Both the position numbers and the translations under genes were made by a program. Of a stretch of 11,446 nt of DNA, positions 1 through 8,389 are shown piece after piece. Position 1 is the first letter of the stretch. Every line of letters starts with the position of its first letter. A model generated the notes under the pieces. The model did no database searches. It was given only the letters and a program-made list of their open reading frames with translations, and was not told the origin of the DNA. Where the stretch lies: contig JAOXYC010206795.1 in NCBI GenBank assembly GCA_028565715.1, positions 1 to 11,446 of the forward strand, given 5' to 3'. This DNA comes from Phoronis pallida. Taxonomy: Eukaryota > Phoronida > Phoronidae.

Positions 1-3
1 TGG

Positions 4-48
4 AATTTCGTTCTTAACCTCGCCAAAGGCTCGGTTAAGAACGAAATT
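4..48. repeat. Hairpin 1 (16-bp perfect arms)
   Basis: The arms at 4-19 and 33-48 are perfect inverted repeats, AATTTCGTTCTTAACC and its complement, around a 13-base loop. The segment 20-34 (TCGCCAAAGGCTCGG) reappears with two changes inside hairpin 2 at 1320-1334. It may be a small foldback element. Confidence 0.85.
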
Positions 49-159
49 TCAAACACGTTTAAGAATATTGATATCAATTGGGAACTCGTGTAGGATCCTC
101 TATAAGTTCGATCCTATAGTCAGGTCTACCAAATTTCCTGGAAAATAGTAAATTTATTT

Positions 160-440
160 TTTGAATTGTAGTACCTCTTTTGAAATGAACACTAACAGCT
201 GGGATATCACTCACCGACACATCTCTAGATCATGAAGAATGAAACATAATCCCCCATTATGACAAAAAGGGTCTCGGCAAAGGACGCCATCATTAATATC
301 TGAAACTACAATGACGTCATAAAGTTAATGTCCTTAAGGCACTCATTGTTTAATGGTGATATTTTGCATGGTTCATATAAATGTTTCAATTGTGAGGTTC
401 GAGATAACAAAACGTCTTGAACACATTTCCTTTCAAGTAT
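160..440 (+). repeat. Intronic duplicate, copy A
   Basis: It aligns with 1385-1743 at roughly 80 percent by eye over long runs. Shared landmarks are CCTCTTTTGAAATGA, GATATCACTCACCGACA, AAAAAGGGTCTCGGCAA and TTTTGCATGGTTC. It lacks about 50 bp present in copy B. Noncoding. Confidence 0.88.
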
Positions 441-536
441 AACGATTTAGACAGTTTATGAAAGTCTGTGTCTTCTTAGAAAAAACACACACCATCAGGA
501 AAAGCTGACTCTATTGCAAACAAGATCCCAACTCAC

Positions 537-601
537 CTATGTCCGGAGTGTCGGTAGGCATTCTATTTTCACAACGATGACCGGTCCAAGCACTGTGGCA
601 C
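537..601 (-). CDS. Candidate exon: C-terminal half of a second EGF-like domain
   Basis: A 65-bp segment between a strong acceptor (TTCTTTTTTTAAAG) and a good donor (ATAG|GTGAGT). Read as one base, 21 codons, one base, it gives CHSAWTGHRC followed by a short linker, the fifth-to-sixth cysteine loop of an EGF with the usual Trp-x-Gly. Phases (2 in, 1 out) and size match the second-half EGF exon at 3905-3844, so it looks like a paralogous exon. The first-half exon that should precede it, with cysteines 1 to 4 and a phase-2 donor, was not found between 602 and 1845. It may be a divergent exon I missed, or this exon may be an orphan relic. Confidence 0.55.
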
Positions 602-1297
602 CTTTAAAAAAAGAAACAATTCAGAATTACAATTACTTTTTTCAATTTTAGTGCACACTTAGAAACCCTGTCTTAGGAGATGTCAATGTCAAAGATACTC
701 AAGCTCAAAAACAGGTTATGCCTGCAAATTAATGTATACTTTTTACGGAGCTAAAATGACGCCTTTGAAAAACAAAAAAATTGTCTTGAAAAGGTCTTTT
801 TTGCCGAACCAACACCGTTACTGAACTATGAAGCCCATAGTATTTTATGAACAAATTTCAACGTTTCGTGTATCTCCCCATGTGCGGGTCTTTTTCACTT
901 TTTCGCAAGATTTGTTGGAACAAGCTGACTATGTACCCTGGCCAAAAAGAAACGATAAAGTGAAAATTGGAGAGCAAATTCAAGACAATGCAATATATTT
1001 TGGAATGCTAAAAGTAATGGTATAAAGATTTCAATATTACTCTGATTCACTTTTGCCACGCCCCTTAGCGTTTTATTTAGAATCAATTACATTGTTTATG
1101 AAATGCTAGCCATTGCCGTGATCGTACAAAATAAAGACGTCAGTGGACTTGACGCACACACTTTATAATGGACATCGTAGACATACTATTCTTGAGAATT
1201 GTGTGTTTAAGGGGGGTTAATTTGTAACTTGTTCATTCAAAATGCCAGCATTTGGTCTCATGTAAGATAAAAACATCCCACTCGATGTCATTGAATC

Positions 1298-1354
1298 GTT
1301 GTTTATTTCGTCCAAATGATCGCCAAAGATTCGGATTTTGTCGAAATAAACAAC
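1298..1354. repeat. Hairpin 2 (13-bp perfect arms)
   Basis: The arms GTTGTTTATTTCG (1298-1310) and its complement (1342-1354) enclose a 31-base loop. The loop holds TCGCCAAAGATTCGG at 1320-1334, 13 of 15 identical to the loop segment of hairpin 1. Arm sequences differ from hairpin 1, yet both hairpins lie just left of a copy of the same intronic duplicate. Confidence 0.85.
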
Positions 1355-1384
1355 TTGCGCTTTAAGAAATCCTATATGCAATCG

Positions 1385-1743
1385 TATATTTTTGAAATTG
1401 TACAGCCTCTTTTGAAATGACCACTAACCGGGATATCACTCACCGACATATCTCTAGATCATCAAGAAGGTAACATGACCCTCCATTAAAACAAAAAGGG
1501 TCTCGGCAACGTTCGCCCTCATTAACATCTGAAAGTACCAATGACGTAATGAAATTAATATCCTGAAGGACTCACTGTGCGGTGTGTTCAATATTTGAAT
1601 TAGCACTATATGAGAAGATGAAGAGGAAGTCGATTTTTTGCATGGTTCGTTTTCATATTGATTATTAAAATGTTCCGAATTCTGAGGTTCAATATATCAA
1701 AACGCCTTGAGCACAATCCGTGTCGACACAATCCTTTAAAGTC
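1385..1743 (+). repeat. Intronic duplicate, copy B
   Basis: Partner of copy A at 160-440, same orientation, about 1.23 kb away. It has an insert of about 50 bp relative to A near 1580-1632. In gene direction it lies just downstream of the Ig2 exon, as copy A lies just downstream of the half-EGF exon. Confidence 0.88.
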
Positions 1744-1845
1744 ACATATCATTATGAGCACAAGTTTATGCTAAAACGCAATGCTCTTATACTGCTTAGT
1801 TATTGTCCATTACCTTGACCATATCGCTACGACAAATATACATGC

Positions 1846-2259
1846 CTATAACGGTGATATTGGTCTGCGCTTGGTAAATAAGTCCAGAGGTTGTTGCCAC
1901 AATCATCGTGTAGATCCCATTATGACGTTGGATTCCAGCAGTTTCTTTCAAAAGGACTCTGTACGTTAAGTATCGTCCACGCTGGTCAATTTTACTGTGA
2001 GTGGCATCGACACTGAACGCACTTTCTGTGGGGTTTTTCTGATGACTGAGTTCGTCGTCGGCTGATTCAAAGATCGTCTTGGTTACAATCGGGCTGGCAG
2101 TAGCTCCACCTGGTACAACACGCTTTCGTCTTTCCTGTTTTGTTTGCGCTATTAACCATAATTTGCTCAAAGATTCGTTACTAGCGTATCTGATATTTGC
2201 TTCTATCGTTATTCCATCAGTCGTCCATGTGGTTATTTTTGTGGGTAATGTAACCACCA
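1846..2259 (-). CDS. Exon encoding an Ig-like module lacking the canonical cysteines (Ig2); 3' end uncertain
   Basis: The acceptor ACTTGTTTTAG at 2260 is in phase 1 and completes a valine codon with the end of kringle 2. The encoded module of about 138 residues follows the same strand pattern as Ig1: DGITIEANIRY where Ig1 has its B strand, LWLIAQ at the C strand, and HNGIYTMIVATTSG at the F-G strands. Alanine and methionine replace the two disulfide cysteines. Sequons NES and NIT support extracellular display. An RRKR basic cluster lies at 2131-2120. The end is unsettled. The place homologous to the Ig1 donor reads ATAG|GCATGT at 1846/1845, a possible GC donor; a GT donor AAG|GTAATG lies at 1814/1813 but in phase 0; reading on meets a stop at 1798-1796. 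The frame and acceptor are solid, the Ig assignment moderate. Confidence 0.66.
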
Positions 2260-2702
2260 CTAAAACAAGTAATAATATCGGGTGCTTCGAAAAACGTTCC
2301 GAAAATTACTGCTTGTTCTAATTCCATTTGTACTTTATGAATGTTGAATTACGAAACTTTATTAGCAAATGGGCGGACATTATGATAGTAATTTCAATAT
2401 AAGAGATTATTAACCCTTTGTTCACTTTTCAGAAACATATGTTTTTGTTCGTGATATGCTGCTGCCGACGTGACGTCATAAATAAAAGGCAATCAATGAT
2501 AGCAATAATTGAGTATACACAAATATACACGTAGCTTAAACAGCCCTTCTCGCTTTTCCATATTTGGCTATACGACACCGCCACGATTCAAGACATTCCA
2601 TTTGTTCAGGCTTTGCGTAATACTACCTTCAAAATTTAATAGGGAGCCTGTGTTTTCCGCCGCAGTACTACGAGCAAGGATATAATACATAAAGAATATT
2701 AC
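2260..2702 (-). other. Intron between kringle 2 and Ig2
   Basis: A 443-bp phase-1 intron, donor GTAATA and acceptor TTTTAG. AT-rich; no repeat or coding signal seen inside. Confidence 0.8.
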
Positions 2703-2999
2703 CATGGCATTTTGGAATATTGCAATTCATCCTAACCCAGCGTTCGTTATCAACATTCCTAACACACCAAGCGCCATTTGGACTATTGCGAGGGTTCCTG
2801 CACCAGTTTGACTGTCTTACAAGAGGGTTGAAGAAGAAGGCATAACCCCATTTCATGTCACTACTTTGATTTATGTACTGGCGCAAATGCTCATTGTCCC
2901 ATCTTTCACAACGCCTTGTCCAATGATCATTCAGTAAACTATTCGTAGTACCCACATATCCAAGACCATCATACTCACAGTCGTTGGCCAGAGATAGTT
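2703..2999 (-). CDS. Exon encoding kringle domain 2
   Basis: Exon of 297 bp, phase 1 to phase 1. It encodes a second kringle with all six cysteines: one in NDCEYDG, one in RRCERW, then NWCRNP, GAWCVRN, MNCNIP and PKC. From first to last cysteine there are 91 residues, about ten more than kringle 1; the extra length lies between the second and third cysteines and includes a Phe-Phe-Phe run. The acceptor CCGTTTCAG is strong; the donor CATG|GTAATA is acceptable. About ten residues of linker precede the first cysteine. The tryptophan before the fourth cysteine is kept, unlike in kringle 1. The two kringles differ clearly, so their duplication is old or they were acquired separately. Confidence 0.92.
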
Positions 3000-3325
3000 C
3001 TGAAACGGAAGTCATTATCGCCTCATAGAAGCCTACATCACAATATCAATAAAAATGGCTACATCAATACCCTAACTTCATCGTTTTACCTCCCATTTTC
3101 AGACGTACGACGCAACTGGCTGACATTTTTGGAGCCAGAAGTGCATCTCTCACTCCGAAAACCAAGGGGACGATTTATTTCTAAAATAAAATGTTGTCGT
3201 CCCCGTAAGAGAACTTTAATTTGGGGTTGAAAACATTTATGAATAATGCCTGACTACGGTAAAAAAGAAATTAGGCGAAGCCAGTTTACGCATGTACATG
3301 TATTGGGACTGTGTCATAAACTTAC
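3000..3325 (-). other. Intron between kringle 1 and kringle 2
   Basis: A 326-bp phase-1 intron, donor GTAAGT and acceptor GTTTCAG. It contains a small inverted repeat: GGGGACGA at 3166-3173 pairs with TCGTCCCC at 3197-3204, with a partly self-complementary AT-rich spacer. Nothing else was seen. Confidence 0.85.
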
Positions 3326-3577
3326 CTTCACATCTCGGTATATTGCATTTCTCTAAATGTTCAGACATGTTGTAGGTCACAAAACACTCAGGTCCAGTAC
3401 CAAAATCGCGACAATAGTTAGACAGAAACGGCCATCTGGGTGGTTCTTGAATTGTTGGAAGTTGATCCAAATGTTGTACAACTCGCGAGTCGTTCCAACT
3501 TAAGCAAGTTTTGCCAGTTCTTGTAATATAAGCGTTGCCTTCGTAGTGAGCACCTCTTTTCGTGCAGTACTTTTTTC
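3326..3577 (-). CDS. Exon encoding kringle domain 1
   Basis: Exon of 252 bp, phase 1 to phase 1, holding one whole kringle. From first to sixth cysteine it spans 79 residues, the usual kringle length, and all six cysteines are present. Matching landmarks are HYEGNAYITRTGKTCLSW near the start, LSNYCRDF before the third cysteine, and CNIPRC at the end. The acceptor is TTTTAATAG and the donor GAAG|GTAAGT. Kringles are triple-disulfide binding modules for proteins, peptides or lipids. The usual Pro-Trp-Cys-Tyr around the fourth cysteine is Pro-Glu-Cys-Phe here, so the conserved tryptophan of the classical ligand site is missing and lysine binding would not be expected. It lies between the EGF and a second kringle. 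Confidence 0.93.
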
Positions 3578-3843
3578 CTATTAAAATCAGATAAAAATCA
3601 AAGAAACACAATTTCAACTCAATGCCTCATGGTTGTCCACGTTTGGTGATTTATGGCTCATTGGATTGTTTATTTGATACCATTTGACGAACATTTCCTT
3701 CAATCGAATGGCAATGTTCTATTTAGTTTTGTAACAGAAATTGTCGGGTGTTGTCAAAAGTAGGGCTTATGTCGTAAACTTACAGCATCATATGTTTAGC
3801 TATTGTCGCCCAATTTATGTAAACTAGTATAGGGTGTACTTAC

Positions 3844-3905
3844 CAAAGTCGTGCACAGTACTTATATCCTCATCACAATATTTACCAGAATACTTAGGAG
3901 GACAA
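3844..3905 (-). CDS. Exon encoding the C-terminal half of the EGF-like domain
   Basis: Exon of 62 bp: one base, 20 codons, one base (phase 2 in, phase 1 out). The acceptor has a good pyrimidine run ending in TTTTCATTGCAG, and the donor is TTTG|GTAAGT. It codes CPPKYSGKYC, the typical fifth-to-sixth cysteine loop of EGF with its aromatic residue and glycine. Joined to the exon at 6800-6728, the module reads C-x4-C-x5-C-x10-C-x-C-x8-C, textbook EGF spacing. A short linker follows the last cysteine and leads to kringle 1 through a glycine codon. The intron separating the halves is 2.8 kb and holds the LINE. In genomic sequence the frame stays open a little upstream of the acceptor and by chance also reads Cys-Ser-Cys, but the splice version is better supported. 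Confidence 0.86.
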
Positions 3906-4050
3906 CTGCAATGAAAATATTCAGTAGCACCAGAGACCGTATATATAGAGACGGTCAACTTTCAATGTTGCCGTGTAAAAAAGCGTGCGCGCGAGTTTTG
4001 CTTAAAGCAGACGGTGCGCTGTTAGCGGTACATATTTGACGGTGAGGAAC

Positions 4051-6300
4051 TTCTTCTTCTTATTATTATTACCCTGATACCATCAGTGTTGTATGATTGA
4101 CTCAGAGGTGCACTAAGCACGAGTGCGCAGACCAATGATATATACAAGTAGTTGAAATATATGTGACCATATATGTACAGATAAAAACGTCACATCTCCA
4201 TCTCTGTCTAGACTTGAGAGAGTTGACGCATGAAGGCCTCTACAGAGGGTGCATCAACTACGTGTTGTGGGCAGCTTATCCAGAGAAGTATAGCGTTTGG
4301 GAAGAAGGACTGTCTATACACATCCAACCTTGTATGAGGTTGTTGAATTGCGGCAGCCTCGTGATATTGCCCAGGCGAAGTAGCCAGCGAATGTAATGTC
4401 TACGTTTCCATGGATGATCTGGTACAACAACCGTGCATGCTCCCTCCTCATTTGGAGGCTTTGCCAATCGAGCTGGTTGATCATGCCGGCAGGGCTACTG
4501 TGTTGCTGAAAGTCGTTGAAAACATACCTGGCTGCGCGCCGCTGCACAGCTTTAAGTTTGTTTATATTTCTCTTTGTGGCTGGGCTCCACACAGTTGAAG
4601 CGTATTCAACGATTGGTCGTACATAAGTCTGATAGCAGTGTGATTTAACATGTCTTGGACATGAAGAAGTATTTCGTTGAAGGAGAGATAGTGTGTTGTT
4701 GGCCTTCTTGGCGGTTTTGTCGGTGTGATGGTTCCATGGCATCTTGTTGTTCAGATGAACTCCGAGGTACTCCGCTGTGCTAGCACAGCTTTTCCCTCAG
4801 AGGCTGCAAGTTGGCGTTGCTTTTGTTGTTGGGACTTTGGGATGTGGTCTATTGCTGTTGCCAGTGTCCATGGATAGTGTAGTGTCCTACGACTGGGTTT
4901 TTTTGTTGGTGACTCGTAGGACCGCACACTTCTCTATGTGGAAGTCCATGAGCAAGGTTTTCTCCCATTGTTGTAGCTTGTCTAGGTCCCGTTGAAGGAT
5001 GATGGTATCTTCAATGGTCTTAATGGAACGGTAGAGCAAGCTGTCATCCGCCAATAATTTCAAGGATGACGAGACACACGCTGGCATGTCATTAATGAAT
5101 GCCAGAAATAGGAGTGGACCTAGCACAGTGCCCTGGGGCACGCCAGAGAGGACAGATGTTTCTTTAGAGGACTTTCCATTCACCAGGACCTTCTGTGTCC
5201 GACCAGATAGGAAAGATGTTATCCAGGTGAGTACGCTACCCTGTACACCGTAGTATTCCAGTTTCTTGATGAGACGTTTGTGGGGGACTTTATCAAAAGC
5301 TTTTGAAAAGTCGAGTAGTATGCAATCAATTTGTCCGCTGTTGTCCAATGTCTTAGTGAGGTCGTCTATGGTGAGAATGAGTTGGGTCTCACATGATCTT
5401 CGTTTACGAAAACCATGTTGTTCATTGCAGAGAATACTGTATTGTCAAAGTGGGAGATTACACTAGAGTGGATTTTGTGCTCCAGTGTCTTGCATAGGAC
5501 TGAGGTAAGGGAGATGGGACGATAGTTTTCAGCTTAACCTCTATCGCCCTTTTTGAAGACGGGTACAATGTTAGCTCTCAGCCAATCAGCTGGAAGTTGA
5601 CCTTGGTTGATAAACGCCTGGAACAACATCGTTACTGCCGGAGCAATTTCGGGTGCGGTTTCCTTGAGGAGACGAGTTGAAATACTATCAGGGCCAGTGG
5701 CCTTGTGTGGGTTGATGTTTTTCAGGAGCTTGGGGACACCATTGACGGATACCATAATCTCTCTGGCCTGGCCGGGAATGGGTTGTCTTCAACAGATGGG
5801 GAATCTCCTTCACCTTCCTTAGCATAAACAGATGAGAACTGATTGCTTAAAATTTCTGACTGGATCTGGCTGTCACTGTGTCTAACGCCGTCTGATTTAA
5901 GGTGACTGATTTCTGTCGAGTCACTTTTCCTTGATTTTATATATGTCCACAGTTTTTGCAACTTCTGTTGTCGGAGATCATGCCATTTACATAGTTGTTA
6001 CTTCATGTGACATCGTCTGCAGTCACGTTGAAATTGATGTTTGATTTGTCTATATTCTGACCAGAGATCAGGTAGGTTTGCTCGTCGAGATTTCTTGAGT
6101 GCCTTTTTTTTACGTCTATAGAGTCGTTTCAGTTGTGCGGTAAACCATGGTTTATTGCGTCGTGTTGATGATATTTTGTGTGATACATTCTCCTGAATAA
6201 TCTTATTCAGTGCATTTTTGAGTGCTGGCTAAATTGTCTCCACAGGGGAGTCTATGGTGTGGTTGGATAATAGCAAGTTGCACTCGGTTGAGGCAGCCGT
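4051..6300 (-). mobile_element. CR1/Jockey-superfamily LINE, 5'-truncated and decayed
   Basis: About 2.25 kb on the same strand as the host gene, inside the intron that splits the EGF. Reverse transcriptase sequence is readable in pieces. Past the coding end a 3' UTR of about 140 bases leads to a simple tail of AAT then AAG triplets (4070-4051), the short-repeat 3' end expected for CR1-like, non-poly-A LINEs. The 5' boundary is soft, near 6300: the frame is still LINE-like at NLLLSNHTIDSPVETI, the linker just after the endonuclease, and recognisable sequence then fades, so the endonuclease domain is missing. Such 5' truncation is typical of target-primed reverse transcription. Clade assignment within the superfamily needs a tree. 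No target-site duplication was identified. Confidence 0.88.
4208..6290 (-). pseudogene. Broken reverse transcriptase ORF of the LINE
   Basis: From N to C: a post-endonuclease linker with KPWFTAQLKRLYRRKKK; GPDSISTRLLKE and LPADWLRANIVPVFKKGDRG; AENYRPISLTSV; EQHGFRKRRSCETQL; LLDFSKAFDKVPH (motif A, near 5312); SGVPQGTVLGPLLF (motif B, near 5147); LADD (motif C, 5054-5043); TAEYLGVHLNN (near 4780); a C-terminal region with YVRPIVEYASTVWSP; and the end at stop 4210-4208. These motifs and their order define the RNA-directed DNA polymerase of non-LTR elements. In-frame stops occur at 6231-6229 (probably a former Trp), 6000-5998, 5536-5534 and 4889-4887. Frame changes are needed near 5750, 5440, 4895-4790 and 4370. 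The copy cannot make an active enzyme. Confidence 0.9.
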
Positions 6301-6727
6301 AAGTAGAAAACAACGTGGGCTCGGACAACTTTGAGCTGCAATAACTTCCGAAATGATTGACGAAATATTGCTGGAATGGCTAAGTCAACAACCAAGATTA
6401 GTAAAATCAACACATACAATTGAACAGACAAGAACAAAAAATCGATGCACGCAGTAATCGCGAGAGTTGGCAGACTTATCAATTATAAGGTCTTTGGTAA
6501 CACTTCGCAAAATTGTTTTACATCACTCAACAGAATTTTCCGTTGCTGAACCTAATACCACACCAAGAATTGGATAAAGTATGTTAACGGTGCTAAAGCC
6601 AAGTTGAAATACTTCATCTAAATCAAGTCTCGATTAATATTCCCCACATCACTAACACACGAGTGAAATAATCTTTTTTTTTTATTGGACTGTTCTCAGA
6701 CAGCGACATATCATAAAACATACTTAC
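6301..6727 (-). other. Remainder of the EGF-splitting intron upstream of the LINE
   Basis: Between the donor at 6727 and the LINE I see AT-rich sequence with a T-tract near 6672-6682 and no coding signal. A hydrophobic open frame at 6482-6252 crosses the fuzzy LINE 5' boundary and shows no family motif. A few tens of bases beyond 6300 could still be LINE. Confidence 0.5.
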
Positions 6728-6800
6728 ATACATCGGTTAACACTGTTGCCGTATGCAGATACGCAAGTACCACCGTTTTGACAATACGCATTATCACAAC
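6728..6800 (-). CDS. Exon encoding the N-terminal half of an EGF-like domain
   Basis: Exon of 73 bp: two bases, 23 codons, two bases (phase 1 in, phase 2 out). It encodes cysteines 1 to 4 of an EGF module, including CDNAYCQNGGTC, the classical NGG between the second and third cysteines. The acceptor is ATCATGCAG with a weak pyrimidine tract; the donor TGTAT|GTAAGT is strong. The two final bases combine with the first base of the exon at 3905-3844 to give an isoleucine between cysteines 4 and 5, completing the C-x-C motif. No acidic calcium-binding residues precede the first cysteine, so this looks like a non-calcium EGF. It is too short to show as an open frame of its own and was found by its cysteine pattern and phase match. 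Confidence 0.86.
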
Positions 6801-7199
6801 CTGCATGATTTCGTCGATCTTTAACCAAAATATAAAAGTCATATGGTGACATTTCGATTTTTTTTCCGATTCTATGTGCAAAAGAGTGTTTTTAGGCAAA
6901 ATACAGTCTCAATTCTCGAACGCGTATCACAGCCTAAATTTTATTGCTGGTTTTATAAACTCCATGTACTTGTAATGCATACCAGCTAATCTCAATGTTC
7001 TATTCATCTGAGATATTGCGTCGAGTCAGAAATGACCACTGACGATTTCGAATTTGGACGTAGCGGAAGTGTTGATACGTTGAAGGTCGAAATTCAAGTT
7101 ATAAAAGCGAAAAGGTCTATATAACACGACACATAACTATTAACAGACGAAGATTTGCTTTACCAAGAGTTAGAACCAATCGTTTTAAGAAATCGTTTT

Positions 7200-7345
7200 T
7201 TAATTATGGACTTTTTAATTTCAATGTTTGATCATGGACATTTTTAAATTTCTGTGTGTGGCCTACGGGCATGTGTTGTTTTTACCTAGTTGTATTTATT
7301 CAATCATTTAGATTGCAAATAAACTTATTTATTATTATTATATAA
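7200..7345 (+). repeat. Possible 3' end of a LINE-like element, plus strand
   Basis: The segment ends in GCAAATAAACTTATT followed by a run of ATT triplets (about 7315-7345), the look of a CR1/L2-type 3' terminus with short-repeat tail. Just upstream, two imperfect copies of an ATGGAC-TTTTTAATTT unit lie near 7205 and 7232. No coding remnant is visible, so this is tentative. Confidence 0.4.
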
Positions 7346-7958
7346 AACTGCTACAGAAAATAAAATATGCCGAATTTTAATTGCACTTAAAAGTCCAAAC
7401 AACATAATTCAGTTCTCGAATGTCAGGAAAGGTATGTGCAGTGGTTGAACTTTTTGGACAAATACAGTGATTCTCTAAAGATGTGCCTTGAAAGATGCAA
7501 TTTGTTTTTTTCAAAAACATAACTTTCAAATGTTTATTTATGCTGTGACAAGTTAGAAGTTAAATTTGGTTTTCATAGAGAACAATTCCAAATTTGTGAT
7601 AGATTTCACCAGACACTTTCAAAGGCGTATAAAGCGATTGAGCAAGGAAAACGTATCCATCAATTGTGGCGTCCAATTCGCTTGCAAAATTGGCCAGGTT
7701 TCGGTTTCAAAACAGTATGCAACCTTTATTCTCTATCAAAGACATTCATGTAGTAGTTATAGGAGAGGATATTAAAGGTTTGTCGTCTGAGAATAGCCGC
7801 CAGAATCGACGAAAACCCTACACATATGTACCCACCCTTCTAATAGTAGAGGACACCCCGGCCGTTGGAGATCCAGATAACAACCGATTTCTGGAGAGTG
7901 ATTACGCTCAGACGATTCAACTCACAACGAAATACCTGACGCCATATTCATACATGTA

Positions 7959-8134
7959 TATTTATCTTTATTATGATGGTTCCTCTCAAGGCCGAAGCCG
8001 CTTAAAGAGCAACCATGGGCCGCCATTGACGTGCTCATCCGAGGCATTAGCAAGTCGGGTTTTGACACCCTGGGAAACGAACCTGGTACCTCCTGATTAT
8101 TAGTCTGGTGCTTATACCACTTCACTACAGAGGC
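7959..8134 (-). mobile_element. tRNA-derived SINE
   Basis: On the minus strand the element starts with a tRNA-like head of about 70 bp. Its A box is TAGTGAAGTGG (8127-8117) and its B box GGTTCGTTTCC (8083-8073), the internal RNA polymerase III promoter. The anticodon region (CCAGACTAATAATCAGG) is tRNA-like, but its stem and the acceptor ends no longer pair, so it is not a working tRNA gene. A GC-richer body follows, then an AT-rich tail with ATAATAAAGATAAATA at about 7975-7960. Confidence 0.72.
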
Positions 8135-8236
8135 TCGCTTCCCAGAGAATCATTACATCCAGATACCCCATGTTAAAATCTAGAAATCTAATATAAAGTC
8201 ACAAAACAACAAATTCGGTGGGCCACGAAGTTTTGG

Positions 8237-8389
8237 CTATATTGTATACTCATTATCCGTCGAAGATCGAGAATAGATCGCAAACGGCGGATGTACATAC
8301 ATGGTCTTATGCACTCTGGTAGTTCCATGTCGCCCTCGCCTAACAAATTGTCTGAGAACACGCTTACTTTCTGGCAACAGTAGTTGCGA
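8237..8389 (-). pseudogene. Possible fragment of a second LINE ORF (basic peptide)
   Basis: Fifty codons stay open between a stop at 8392-8390 and the stop at 8239-8237. The peptide carries a basic core, RQFVRRGRHG, then YVHPPFAIYSRSS. It resembles, by memory only, the Arg/Gly-rich leader before the endonuclease of some metazoan LINEs. It has no good splice sites and fits no module of the host gene. It could equally be chance. Confidence 0.3.

Larger units (their letters stand above)
1..536. other. Intronic or flanking sequence left of the last candidate exon
   Basis: No coding signal on either strand. It holds a perfect-stem hairpin at 4-48 and one copy of the duplicated intron sequence (about 160-440). 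If the 601-537 exon is real this is its downstream intron, and the gene continues beyond the left edge. Confidence 0.6.
602..1845. other. Noncoding stretch between the Ig2 and half-EGF exons
   Basis: Apart from hairpin 2 and intronic duplicate B, no exon could be supported. I searched the minus strand for three or four cysteine codons in EGF spacing followed by a phase-2 donor and found none. Short open frames near 828-1086 on both strands overlap each other and show no domain signature. Confidence 0.6.

Noticed and set aside
828-1086. Overlapping open frames on both strands (828-1025 plus, 895-1086 minus)
   Set aside because: About 60 codons each, no domain signature, no good splice context, and each is the shadow of the other.
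3906-3970. Upstream extension of the EGF second half (genomic reading of Cys-Ser-Cys)
   Set aside because: A strong acceptor lies at 3906, and the exon at 6800-6728 supplies cysteines 1-4 in the matching phase. The upstream extension meets a stop and lacks cysteines 1-3.
6252-6482. Hydrophobic minus-strand frame that could suggest a transmembrane segment
   Set aside because: It straddles the LINE 5' boundary, has no supported splice sites, and sits inside the intron that splits the EGF, where a membrane segment would be misplaced.
7666-8103. 145-codon plus-strand open frame
   Set aside because: Its last third runs antisense through the SINE, it shows no domain or family motif, and it lies in an intron of the minus-strand gene. 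Chance opening is the simpler reading.
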